Assembly: GCF_019704135.1 (NCBI RefSeq)
Contig: NZ_AP024355.1
Span: forward strand, 4,533,034-4,597,033
From: Desulfuromonas versatilis
Lineage (GTDB): Bacteria > Desulfobacterota > Desulfuromonadia > Desulfuromonadales > NIT-T3
Direction of reading: 5' to 3'
DNA length: 64,000 nt
Part shown: in pieces, positions 7,713-15,012 of the stretch
Layout: each line of letters opens with the position of its first letter
Numbering within the stretch: position 1 is the first letter of the stretch
Notes under the pieces: model-generated
What the model saw: the letters and a program-made list of their open reading frames with translations, nothing else
What the model was told of the DNA's origin: nothing
Database searches by the model: none
Position numbers and translations under genes: made by a program

Positions 7713-8928
7713 TGGCCAGGTTGTCGCAGAGCCGGCGGTAGATATCATTGATGCGCTGCGCCTTAGGCTCGGGGCCGAGCGCGGACAGGATCCGCCGGCT
7801 CAGGGTGCCGTGCTCGAAGATGACCGAGAGGGCGGCCAGCTCCTCGCGGGTCTGTTCGCCGCCGAGCAGGGTTTCGGCCAGGTGCCGCCACAGCTCGCCG
7901 GCGCGGCAGCGCTCCCGCTCGAGACCGAAGCAGGCCAGGTAGCGGCCGTCCTCGATGATCGCCCCCTCCCCGTCGCGGATGGCACCGAGCAGGATCGGCT
8001 CCAGGGCCTCTACCGGCCAGCCCTGCTGGTCGGCCAGGCTGCACCAGCGCTCGGCGGCCAGCGCCTTGAGCACCTCGATGATCAGGGTGATGATCGCCAG
8101 GTCGAGCTGGGGGCACTCCTGCACGTCGAGCACCCGAATCTCGATGGTGTTGCGCTCGAAGCGGGCGATGGCGCCCCGCGAATTGAGCCACTCGTCCTGC
8201 AGCACCCCCTGGGGGTCGTGGCTGGCGATGTCGCGGTACATGGTCTCGAGGATGACGCGCTGGTAGTCGGCCTGGTTGAAGACCGGCTCGGGGATCACCC
8301 GCCCGGTCACCGAGGGGATCAGCGCCTGGTTCAGCCGGTAGACCTCCAGCCGGTTGTCGATCAGCCCGGTGGGGCGGCCGTCCATGACCGGAGAGGAGGC
8401 AGCCAGCGCCGGCAGGATCGGCAGCACCAGGCGCACCGCCGCATGCAGCACCGCGAACTCCCGGTCATCGGCGAAGGGGAGGTTGAGATGGGCGCTCTGC
8501 AGGTTGGCCCAGCCGTGCCCCCGGCAGCCGAAGATGCGGTTGTAGGCCTCGTAGATGGGGCCGTTTTCGTGGGGCCACAGACGCATCTCCTGGAACGGGT
8601 CCATCCAGGGGTGCATGGCCGAGGGCATCAGCCGTCCGCCGTGGGGTTCGAGCAGAGAGTTGATGCGCCGGGCGTGCTCGGCGAAGATCTCCCCCAACCC
8701 TGCCAGACTGGCGGCGGGCCCGTTGGTCTTGAGCTCGATGACGTGCAGCACCAGTTCGTTGGACCAGCGCAGAGGGCCGACCTCGATCTCGTTGAGCACC
8801 TCGCCGGCGCCGTCGCGCAGCACCCGGTCCGCTACCGGCAGCACCCGCAGCCCATCGCGCTCGACGATCATGTACTCGAGTTCCACCCCAAAGCCTTGGA
8901 ACAGGTGAAGGATCTCCCCCTCTTTCAT
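7690..8928 (-). CDS. glutamate-cysteine ligase-like (GCS2 family) amidoligase
   Basis: A 412-residue member of the GCS2/YbdK superfamily, which uses ATP to join glutamate to an amine such as cysteine. The N-terminus carries the family hallmark GVELEYMIVE, whose acidic residues bind metal-ATP; NEIEVGPLRWSNEL and HVIELKTNGP follow, then SAHLNLPF near residue 145 and a C-terminal half with RNTIEIRVLDVQECP. The start at 8928 overlaps the stop of the ATP-grasp gene in ATGA, which indicates translational coupling. The neighbours (ATP-grasp ligase, formylglutamate amidohydrolase-like and C39-like peptidase genes) make ordinary glutathione synthesis doubtful, as no glutathione synthetase of standard form is present. 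I infer a dedicated peptide or amide-building pathway; the substrate is unknown. Confidence 0.85.
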   Translation of the reverse strand: MKEGEILHLFQGFGVELEYMIVERDGLRVLPVADRVLRDGAGEVLNEIEVGPLRWSNELVLHVIELKTNGPAASLAGLGEIFAEHARRINSLLEPHGGRLMPSAMHPWMDPFQEMRLWPHENGPIYEAYNRIFGCRGHGWANLQSAHLNLPFADDREFAVLHAAVRLVLPILPALAASSPVMDGRPTGLIDNRLEVYRLNQALIPSVTGRVIPEPVFNQADYQRVILETMYRDIASHDPQGVLQDEWLNSRGAIARFERNTIEIRVLDVQECPQLDLAIITLIIEVLKALAAERWCSLADQQGWPVEALEPILLGAIRDGEGAIIEDGRYLACFGLERERCRAGELWRHLAETLLGGEQTREELAALSVIFEHGTLSRRILSALGPEPKAQRINDIYRRLCDNLANGRPFVP

Positions 8929-10406
8929 GCCTGGGCCCTTTCCTTGCGTTCGCTGATGCGCCGCAGAATCGTCTCCATGATCCCCAGGTAGAGCCGCTCC
9001 TTGAGCACCTGGTCCTCGATCCCGGCGTCGATATTGGGGTTGTCGTTGACCTCGATGACGTAGACCTTGTCCCCCACCTGCTTGAGATCGACCCCGTAGA
9101 GACCGTCGCCGATGAGATTGGCCGCCTTGAGCGCGGTGCGCAACACCGCCTCGGGCACCTGCTCCAGCGCCAGGGTGTCGGCACGCCCCTCGTCGCTCTT
9201 GACCCCGCGGCTGTCGCGCTTGAGGATCTGCCAGTGCTTCTTCGCCATGTGGTAGCGGCAGGCGAACAGCGGCATCCGGTCGAAGACCCCGATCCGCCAG
9301 TCGAAGGGGGTGGGCAGAAATTCCTGGGCGATGACCAGTTCGGATTTTTCCAGCAGCCTGGCCACCGCCTCCTTCAACTCGGCTTCGGTCTCGACCTTGA
9401 CCACCCCCTGGGAGAAGGAGCTGTCGGGCTGCTTGAGGATGCAGGGGAGCCCCAGACTGCCCACCACCTGCCTGCGGTTCTCGCGGTGGACGATGAGGGT
9501 CCTGGGGGTGGCCAGCCGGTTGCGCTCCAGCAGTTCGGCGAGAAACACCTTGTTGGTGCACCTGAGGATCGACTCGGGATCGTCGACCACCACCAGCCCC
9601 TCGGCCGCGGCGCGCCGGGCGAAGCGGTAGGTGTGATGGTTGACGTTGGTGGTCTCGCGGATGAACAGGGCGTCGAACTCGGCAAGCCGGCCGATGTCCT
9701 CCTTCTCGATCAGCTCGGAGCTCATCCCCAGGGACTCGGCGGCGCGCACGAAGCGCTGCAGGGCCTTTTCGTTGGAGGGTGGCTCGGCCTCCCCGGGGGC
9801 CACCAGGATGGCCAGGTCGTAGCGGGCGGCGGCCTTTCTGGCGGCGCTGCCGCGTTTGCCGGCGAAGAAGGCCTGGGCGGTCCCGCTGACGAAGTCGCGA
9901 TGCTCCTCGGGGATTTCGCTGGCGGCCACCGGGCCGAGGGTGGCCAGCTGCCACTTTCCCGATTTGGCGTTGCGGCTGAACTGGGCGCGCAGGAAGGGGG
10001 CGGCGAACAGGCTGAACAGGCGACCGGCCAGCCGGTCGTAGCGCTTGGCCAGGTTGCGGCCGAAATAGATGCTGAGCACGAAATCCTTCGACAACAGCGG
10101 CGCCAGGCTTTTCTGGATCAGCTCGTCGAGGTCCTCGGAGACGATGCGGATCACCGACTGGCTCTTGAAATCCTGCAGCACCGTGACGCTCGGCATCGGC
10201 TTGTGGCCGCGGGCGGTGGCCAGCAGCGAGACATAGTAGCCGACGCTCTGGTAGCGGTAGGAGCGGCAGAGGTTGAAAACCCGGGCGCGGCGCATCTCGG
10301 TGTAGCGCGGATCGGTGAGGTAGGTGCGGGCCGGCACCACCTCCACCCCCGGGATCTGCATCAGCCAGGCGTCGGCGGCATCGGCCACCAGCAGCGGCAC
10401 GGGCAT
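8925..10406 (-). CDS. RimK-type ATP-grasp ligase with RLAN-like N-terminal domain
   Basis: A 493-residue ligase expected to form amide bonds through an acyl-phosphate. Residues 1-190 match the pattern of the N-terminal domain found ahead of some RimK-like ATP-grasp enzymes (RLAN), and residues 240-480 form the ATP-grasp. Visible ATP-grasp features are ILKQPDSSFSQGV (323-335, nucleotide Lys and flexible loop), QEFLPTPFDWRIGV (361-374) and VIEVNDNPNID (450-460, metal-binding Glu and Asn). It follows the C39-like peptidase gene by four bases and overlaps the GCS2-like gene by ATGA. Proteins of this build have been noted in computational surveys of amidoligase neighbourhoods together with GCS2 enzymes; to my knowledge their products are not established. 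It is not RimK proper, which is shorter and modifies ribosomal protein S6. Confidence 0.87.
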   Translation of the reverse strand: MPVPLLVADAADAWLMQIPGVEVVPARTYLTDPRYTEMRRARVFNLCRSYRYQSVGYYVSLLATARGHKPMPSVTVLQDFKSQSVIRIVSEDLDELIQKSLAPLLSKDFVLSIYFGRNLAKRYDRLAGRLFSLFAAPFLRAQFSRNAKSGKWQLATLGPVAASEIPEEHRDFVSGTAQAFFAGKRGSAARKAAARYDLAILVAPGEAEPPSNEKALQRFVRAAESLGMSSELIEKEDIGRLAEFDALFIRETTNVNHHTYRFARRAAAEGLVVVDDPESILRCTNKVFLAELLERNRLATPRTLIVHRENRRQVVGSLGLPCILKQPDSSFSQGVVKVETEAELKEAVARLLEKSELVIAQEFLPTPFDWRIGVFDRMPLFACRYHMAKKHWQILKRDSRGVKSDEGRADTLALEQVPEAVLRTALKAANLIGDGLYGVDLKQVGDKVYVIEVNDNPNIDAGIEDQVLKERLYLGIMETILRRISERKERAQA

Positions 10407-10410
10407 CAGG

Positions 10411-11130
10411 CTATTCCTTTCCGCCCCCGGCGGGGGGCTGGATGATCAGCAGGTTGGCGTCGTAGGTCAGCACGCCGAGCAGGATGGAGCAGATGACGCG
10501 CTCGATGTTGACGGCGTACTTCTGGGTTTCGGCCACGGGGTTGGGGATCAGCGGGTCGGCGACCAGCACCCTGCGCTCGGCCCGGTCGTAGCCGCGCAGC
10601 ACCACGAAATGCCCCGAGGGGACCCCGCGGATGTCGTCGTAGTCGCAGTTGGGGCCGTACTCACGGGCGCTGCGGTACAGGTAGGTGGCGCTCAGCCCGG
10701 TGATGATGGGAACCGCCCGGTTGAGATAGCGGCGGATCAAAGCCGGATTCAGATCCTCGAAGCGCAGCTTGCCGCCGCGGCCGAGAAATTCGATATAAGC
10801 CTTCGAGGCCAGGTGCAGCTTGGCGTCCTCCTTGAAGCGCATCTGTGCTTCAAGGCGCTCCTGCAGCGCCTGCGGGTCCAGGTGCATCCAGGTGGGATCG
10901 AACAGCTGCAGCTTGTAGCTGTAGATGGTGGCGCGGTAACCGCGGCGCAGGGCGTGGCAGCCGAGCAACACCGCCAGAGTGCCCCCCTCCTGGAGCATCG
11001 GCACCTCGGCGATGACCCGGTCGAGGGGCATCTCGTCGTTGAAATAGCGGTAGACGGCGTGCAGGCAGGTCGGACCGCAGGTCGTTTCATCGGGTTGGGG
11101 GAGGATCTGCAGCGGCAGGCGGGTCAGCAT
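10411..11130 (-). CDS. C39-like papain-fold cysteine peptidase
   Basis: A 239-residue protein with the papain-like triad in C39 order: Cys18 in DETTCGPTCL, His174 in SGHFVVLRGYD and Asp192 in LVADPL. C39 domains usually cut leader peptides after Gly-Gly, but here there is no transporter, signal peptide or membrane segment, so it is a cytoplasmic stand-alone enzyme that may process or hydrolyse a peptide or isopeptide made by the adjacent ligases. I chose the ATG at 11130, with GGAGAG eight bases upstream; a TTG at 11154 would add eight residues. It is the first gene of the cassette, four bases ahead of the ATP-grasp gene. The tail ends in AGGGKE. Family level is well supported, the substrate is not. 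Confidence 0.82.
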   Translation of the reverse strand: MLTRLPLQILPQPDETTCGPTCLHAVYRYFNDEMPLDRVIAEVPMLQEGGTLAVLLGCHALRRGYRATIYSYKLQLFDPTWMHLDPQALQERLEAQMRFKEDAKLHLASKAYIEFLGRGGKLRFEDLNPALIRRYLNRAVPIITGLSATYLYRSAREYGPNCDYDDIRGVPSGHFVVLRGYDRAERRVLVADPLIPNPVAETQKYAVNIERVICSILLGVLTYDANLLIIQPPAGGGKE

Positions 11131-11247
11131 GGGGACTACTCTCCGGGGGTGCAAGCCAAGGGTCCGCAGGACAGTGCGTCGCGATTGCCAAGTCCTTTAG
11201 ATTATAGCTTTTTCGGCAGCGATTGCAGAGAGGCCGCGGAAAGGGTC

Positions 11248-11619
11248 CTACAGGGCGGGCCGGGTCAAACCGTCCCAGAAAAGCCCCAGGGGATCGGCGT
11301 CAAGATGCTGGAGCAACTTCCCGAGATGGAGCGAGGGCGGAGCATTCTGGTAAAAAACCCAGCGCTGCTCCCCGCTGGGATAATGCAGGGTCCACTGTCC
11401 CAGCAGGGCGATGTAGCGAAGCTGGGCCACCGGAACCCGCTGGGGGAGCCCGGCCTGAACGGGCCCGAAGCGCAGGGCCACCAGGGTTATGGCATCGCCC
11501 TCGATCTCGTAGATGACTTTCAGCCGGTGTCCGAAGTCCTCGGGCACTTTTTGGGCGCAGTACCGGTCCAGGAGTTTTTCGGCCGATTTGCGGACCAACT
11601 CAGGGAGGGCCATGGGCAT
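11248..11619 (-). CDS. DUF3024-like conserved protein
   Basis: A 123-residue cytoplasmic protein resembling the DUF3024 family, for which no function is established. It shows a basic N-terminal helix (LPELVRKSAEKLLDRYC), a central strand-rich part with FGHRLKVIYEIEGDAITLVALRF written over residues 29-51, and an aromatic C-terminal half containing GQWTLHYPSG and RWVFYQ. It has no signal peptide or membrane helix. It lies about 120 bases before the C39-like peptidase gene in the same direction, with no obvious terminator between, so co-transcription with the amidoligase cassette is possible. Immediately upstream is the 3' remnant of a cysteine synthase gene, which suggests the region has lost genes. 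Confidence 0.65.
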   Translation of the reverse strand: MPMALPELVRKSAEKLLDRYCAQKVPEDFGHRLKVIYEIEGDAITLVALRFGPVQAGLPQRVPVAQLRYIALLGQWTLHYPSGEQRWVFYQNAPPSLHLGKLLQHLDADPLGLFWDGLTRPAL

Positions 11620-11634
11620 TCTCTTTTCTCCGCA

Positions 11635-11754
11635 TCAGGGAGGACAGTCGGCACAGGCAGAGCGGAACAGGGAGGTGCTCAGATAACGGTCTCCCCGGTC
11701 GGGGAGCAACACCACCAGGGTTCCGGCGGCCCCCTCGGCGGCCCATCCATGATA
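11635..11754 (-). pseudogene. 3' remnant of a cysteine synthase (cysM/cysK-like) gene
   Basis: Translating the minus strand here gives about 39 codons ending in a stop at 11635-11637, with GTLVVLLPDRGDRYLSTSLF near the end. That is the C-terminal signature of O-acetylserine sulfhydrylases (PDRGxRYLST). No upstream coding sequence in frame continues it, there is no start, and the rest of the roughly 300-residue enzyme is missing. It directly abuts the DUF3024 gene. The remainder of 11620-11926 holds only the promoter described next. I read it as a decayed or deletion-truncated gene. Confidence 0.75.
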
Positions 11755-11857
11755 TCAGTGCCTCCCCCGGAGTGACAATGAGGGATTTTCCCTCGCCACC
11801 CCTTTTGCGTCCGCCTTCGGGAACAGCGCGAAAACATTGGAGCCTGCCAATACTGGC

Positions 11858-11887
11858 TTGACAGGGAGTGGGAGTGTGATTGATTAT
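11858..11887 (+). promoter_or_regulatory. sigma70-like promoter of the SAP-like small gene
   Basis: TTGACA at 11858-11863 is followed after 18 bases by GATTAT at 11882-11887, about 40 bases before the start at 11927, which has AAGGAG ten bases ahead. The -35 box is perfect, the -10 box is moderate. Confidence 0.55.
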
Positions 11888-11926
11888 ATCGCGCTGGTCA
11901 CCGCATGAACCAAGGAGAAGGAACCC

Positions 11927-12124
11927 ATGAATGTGACGGAAATCCGCGACCGCGCCAAAAACGCCGGGGTGAAACAGGCCGCCAAGCTGCGCAAGGCCGA
12001 CCTGATTCGCGCCATCCAGGTCATCGAGGGCAACCAGGGCTGCTATGGGGTGGAGTGGCGATTCAGCTGCGGGCAGGCGGACTGCTGCTGGCGGCAGGAT
12101 TGCCTGACCCCGAATCCCGGTTGA
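11927..12124 (+). CDS. small SAP/Rho-N-like protein with Cys-rich tail
   Basis: A 65-residue protein. The first 33 residues (MNVTEIRDRAKNAG then KLRKADLIRAIQ) have the two-helix pattern of SAP or Rho-N-terminal nucleic-acid-binding motifs. EGNQGCYG follows, then CGQADCCWRQDC, a cluster of four Cys that could bind a metal. Short proteins of this pattern (helix-extended-helix, EGN-x2-C-F/Y-G, C-x4-C-x-W-R-x-D-C) recur in sulfate- and metal-reducing bacteria; none has a role that I know. It has its own promoter and an AAGGAG ribosome site, and is the only plus-strand gene between 2 and 20 kb. It converges with the DoxX gene, 15 bases away. Confidence 0.8.
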   Translation: MNVTEIRDRAKNAGVKQAAKLRKADLIRAIQVIEGNQGCYGVEWRFSCGQADCCWRQDCLTPNPG

Positions 12125-12139
12125 GCGAAAGTCATCAGA

Positions 12140-12541
12140 TCAGCCCCGGTCGACGCTGTGGCGGCCGGGGCCGATGAAGACCAGGCTGAGAAACAGGATG
12201 CCGACCTCGATGGCGTGGGAGGCGCCCTGCAGCCCATCGCCGCGGCCCAGGTGCATGTTGGCCGCTACCGCCATGGTGAAGGCCAGCACCAGGCAGGCCG
12301 GGCGGAAAAACAAGCCGAGAATCAGGCAGAGCCCACCGAAGAACTCGCTTGCTCCAGCCAGAGCCCCCCAGACCACCGGGAACTTATAGACCCCCAGGTA
12401 GTTCATGGCGGCGCCGAGCTTTTCCCAGCGTTCCGGCCCCCCGAGCAGTTTGGGTCCACCGTGCAGCAGAAACATGGCCCCGACCCCGACCCGCAGCAGC
12501 AGAAGGCCGAAATCCCGATATTTCCCCAACGACTTCCACAT
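12140..12541 (-). CDS. DoxX-family membrane protein
   Basis: A 133-residue integral membrane protein with four hydrophobic segments. LLLLRVGVGAMFLLHGGPKLLGG is spread over residues 12-34, with the R and HG positions characteristic of DoxX; a second motif FFGGLCLILGLFFRPA lies near 68-83, and H-x2-E-V-G-I-L-F in the last helix. DoxX proteins are linked to redox and sulfur or quinone chemistry in some organisms, but the family covers many roles. I chose the ATG at 12541 with AAAGGGGA upstream; a longer frame to 12745 would run into ubiD. It lies 28 bases after ubiD and is probably co-transcribed with it, so a quinone-related function is possible. Confidence 0.85.
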   Translation of the reverse strand: MWKSLGKYRDFGLLLLRVGVGAMFLLHGGPKLLGGPERWEKLGAAMNYLGVYKFPVVWGALAGASEFFGGLCLILGLFFRPACLVLAFTMAVAANMHLGRGDGLQGASHAIEVGILFLSLVFIGPGRHSVDRG

Positions 12542-12569
12542 CAGTCCGTCCCCTTTCGTTAACCTAACA

Positions 12570-14411
12570 TCAGATGATGCCGTGCAGCGGCTGCCCTGGC
12601 GCGCCCAAGGCGTCGACCCGCCTCTCGACCGCCGGATCGTCCACCAGCGGCGGCGCATGGTGGGACTTGTGACGGGCATCGATGACCAACGGGCCGCTGC
12701 AGCCCCAGTGTTTGCTGCGGGTGAATTCACCAATTCCATACACATCGCTCGCGGGGTTGGAGCGGGTGAAGGTGACCCAGAGGAAATTGTTCAGGGTGCG
12801 GGCGGTGAATTCGCTGTCGTCGACCACCACCAGCAGGGGGAAGCGGTGGATCGGATCCTGCTGCCCGAACGCGGCGCAGAAGGCCGTCAGCGCGGGGTCC
12901 TGCTCACCCCGGCCCTGCCCGGCCGGAGGCCCCTGCACGGCCAGCACCCCGGGCAGGGCCAACCGCGGCGCGGAAAAGCCCGGGGGCAGAGACAGCTCGG
13001 CGGGGATTTCCGTCGGCAGCTCCCGGCGCCGCTCCCCGGCGGCGGCGATGACCACCTTGGAGCCTTCATTGAGGCCGGTGCCGGAATAGTCGAGGGTGTC
13101 GATGGTGGTGGCGGTCTGGAAATGCAGATCGCGCCGCCAGTCGACCCGCTCCAGCAGGTGGCGAAAAAACGCGGGGATGTCGTGGACATCCAGCTGCGGG
13201 GCATCCTCCCGGGCGGTCAGCAGCAGGTACTTGGCGAGGGAGAGCTGGCCCTGGCCGAGAATGGCGTTGCCCAGGGTCAGCAGCTCCTGGGGGGTGCGCT
13301 CGGCGGCGTAGGGAAGGTAGCGCTCGCTGCCGATGGCCAGCAGCAGCGGATGCACCCCGGCGGCGTCCACCGCGTGCACCGCGTGGACCCCCGGCAGCAC
13401 CGTGGGGATCAATGAGCCGGTCAGCTCATGAATGAAGGCGCCGAAGCTGGTGTCCTCCTGGGGCGGGCGGCCGACGGTGGTGAAGGGCCAGATTGCGCCG
13501 GGGCGATGATAAACCGCCTCGACCCGCAGCACCGGAAAATCGTGGGCCAGGCTGTAGTAGCCCAGGTGATCGCCGAAGGGCCCCTCGGGCAGGATTTTGG
13601 CCGGATCGATGGTGCCGGTGATGCAAAAATCGGCCTCGGCCGGAATCGGCAGTCCCCCGCCCGGACGGACCAGGGGGATGCGGTGGCCGCCGAGCAGACC
13701 GGCAAAGGCCAGCTCGGGCATCCCTTCGGGAAGCGGCATGACCGCAGCCACGGTGAGGCTCGGCGGACCGCCGACGAAGATGTTCACGCGCAGCGGCTCG
13801 CCGCGCTCCAGCGCCTCGGCATGGTGCACGCCGATCCCGCGGTGGATCTGGTAATGCAGGCCCAGCTCGCGCCCCGGCTGGTATTTGCCGCCGGAGATCT
13901 GTACCCGGTACATCCCCAGGTTGGAATGGCGAACCCCCGGATCGCCGGGGCTTTCGGAGTAGACCTGGGGCAGGGTGATGAAGGCACCGCCGTCCGCGGG
14001 CCAGCTCTTGAGCTGGGGCAGAGCCTCGATGCTGGTGCGGTGGGCAAGGATGGGGCCGCTCTGCACCCTTTTCGGCAGCAGGTGCCAGGCGCCGCGCGGC
14101 GCGTCCAGAAATGCCCAGGGGTTCCGCAGGGCCCGGGCCGGGTTGACCTTGAGGTCGACCAGCCGGGCAATGGTTTCGCGGGTGTCGCGGAAGATGTACC
14201 GGGTCCGCTCGAGAGTGCCGAACAGGTTGCCCAGCATCGGGAAGTCGCACCCCTTGACCCGGGTGAACAGCAGGGCCGGCCCGTTGGCCTGATAGACCCG
14301 CCGCTGAATGGCGCCGACCTCCAACTCGGGGTCGACTTCGCAGCTGACCCGGATCAGCTGTCCGCTGGCCTCCAGATCACGTACACACTCGGTGAGATTG
14401 CGGTAGCCCAT
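12570..14411 (-). CDS. ubiD: UbiD-family prenylated-FMN-dependent decarboxylase
   Basis: A 613-residue member of the UbiD family, which decarboxylates aromatic or unsaturated acids using prenylated FMN; the namesake acts on 4-hydroxy-3-polyprenylbenzoate in quinone synthesis. Features visible are an N-terminal domain with FTRVKGCDFPMLGNLFGTLERT, here over residues 49-70, a central part with HYQIHRGIGVHH and the metal and substrate region ITGTIDPAKILPEGPFGDH near 290-310, followed by RPPQEDTSFG. It is about 115 residues longer than E. coli UbiD, the difference lying mainly near the C-terminus. No ubiX (the prenyl-FMN maker) is in the window. GAGAGAGG precedes the start. Whether it serves quinone synthesis or aromatic acid breakdown cannot be told from this context. 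Confidence 0.88.
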   Translation of the reverse strand: MGYRNLTECVRDLEASGQLIRVSCEVDPELEVGAIQRRVYQANGPALLFTRVKGCDFPMLGNLFGTLERTRYIFRDTRETIARLVDLKVNPARALRNPWAFLDAPRGAWHLLPKRVQSGPILAHRTSIEALPQLKSWPADGGAFITLPQVYSESPGDPGVRHSNLGMYRVQISGGKYQPGRELGLHYQIHRGIGVHHAEALERGEPLRVNIFVGGPPSLTVAAVMPLPEGMPELAFAGLLGGHRIPLVRPGGGLPIPAEADFCITGTIDPAKILPEGPFGDHLGYYSLAHDFPVLRVEAVYHRPGAIWPFTTVGRPPQEDTSFGAFIHELTGSLIPTVLPGVHAVHAVDAAGVHPLLLAIGSERYLPYAAERTPQELLTLGNAILGQGQLSLAKYLLLTAREDAPQLDVHDIPAFFRHLLERVDWRRDLHFQTATTIDTLDYSGTGLNEGSKVVIAAAGERRRELPTEIPAELSLPPGFSAPRLALPGVLAVQGPPAGQGRGEQDPALTAFCAAFGQQDPIHRFPLLVVVDDSEFTARTLNNFLWVTFTRSNPASDVYGIGEFTRSKHWGCSGPLVIDARHKSHHAPPLVDDPAVERRVDALGAPGQPLHGII

Positions 14412-14680
14412 GACGGTACCTCTCTCAAATAGTCACTGCCTGGACGGGCGCCATTCCCGCGCGGGGGAGGAATTCCGTGAAATTTCGATGCGATTCCGCG
14501 CTATCACGGTTTCAGGCGAACCTCGCCCGTGGAAAACGCCCCGCCGGAGGACAAAAGCCCCGTTCCGGAACCCTGCCGGCAGCAAAAATTTAAATTCAGG
14601 TCAAATTACTTTGTTTCAGGCCGGGTTTTTGGCCCACATCTGGCAAGCACGGGAAGGTAACAGCCAGCCGGCAGAATGAA
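14412..14680. other. non-coding stretch upstream of ubiD
   Basis: About 270 bases between the ubiD start and the inverted-repeat element. No ORF with a ribosome site, no clear hairpin terminator and no promoter that I would defend; the stretch near 14580-14640 is AT-richer than its surroundings and could hold the ubiD promoter. Confidence 0.4.
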
Positions 14681-14846
14681 CAACGCGGCACCGCATAACC
14701 CATTGCACGGAAGAGGCCCAGCGTGGCGCCGCCTCCAGCAGAAGCGGCGTACCAAATTCGGAACATTCTGGATGCTGAGTGACCGTCGGGGAGGGGGCGA
14801 GGGTCGCCCGACAATTCCGTGCAATGGGTTATGCGGTGCCGCGTTG
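14681..14846. repeat. 166-bp element bounded by a perfect 32-bp inverted repeat
   Basis: Bases 14681-14712 and 14815-14846 are perfect reverse complements. The 102-base core holds further potential hairpins (CGCCGC with GCGGCG near 14730-14755, GTCGGG with CCCGAC near 14785-14812). No target-site duplication is visible at the ends and no transposase or credible ORF is inside; the short ORFs crossing it are produced by the repeat itself. It may be a MITE-like non-autonomous element or a large folded RNA. The bases from 14847 to 15012 contain only weak hairpins that might end transcription of the gene at 15013. Confidence 0.8.
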
Positions 14847-15012
14847 GCCGATGGCTTAACTGGCGCGGGAATGCAGCCGCCGCCCTAGAGCATAGCCCCG
14901 TAAACAGCCGAGTTCAACAAAAATTTTCCGGATTCCGGCATGCTCTGGTCCTCCCCCCGCGGGGAAGGACGATCCGCCATTACCTTCCATCTGCCAGGCA
15001 CGCCCCCCTTCT

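Noticed and set aside
7651-8991. 446-residue plus-strand frame opposite the GCS2-like gene
   Set aside because: No motif, no ribosome site, and the minus-strand gene has a full family signature and coupled start.
14596-14888. Small frames across the inverted repeat
   Set aside because: The repeated residues on both strands arise from the 32-bp inverted repeat; no ribosome site or known family.
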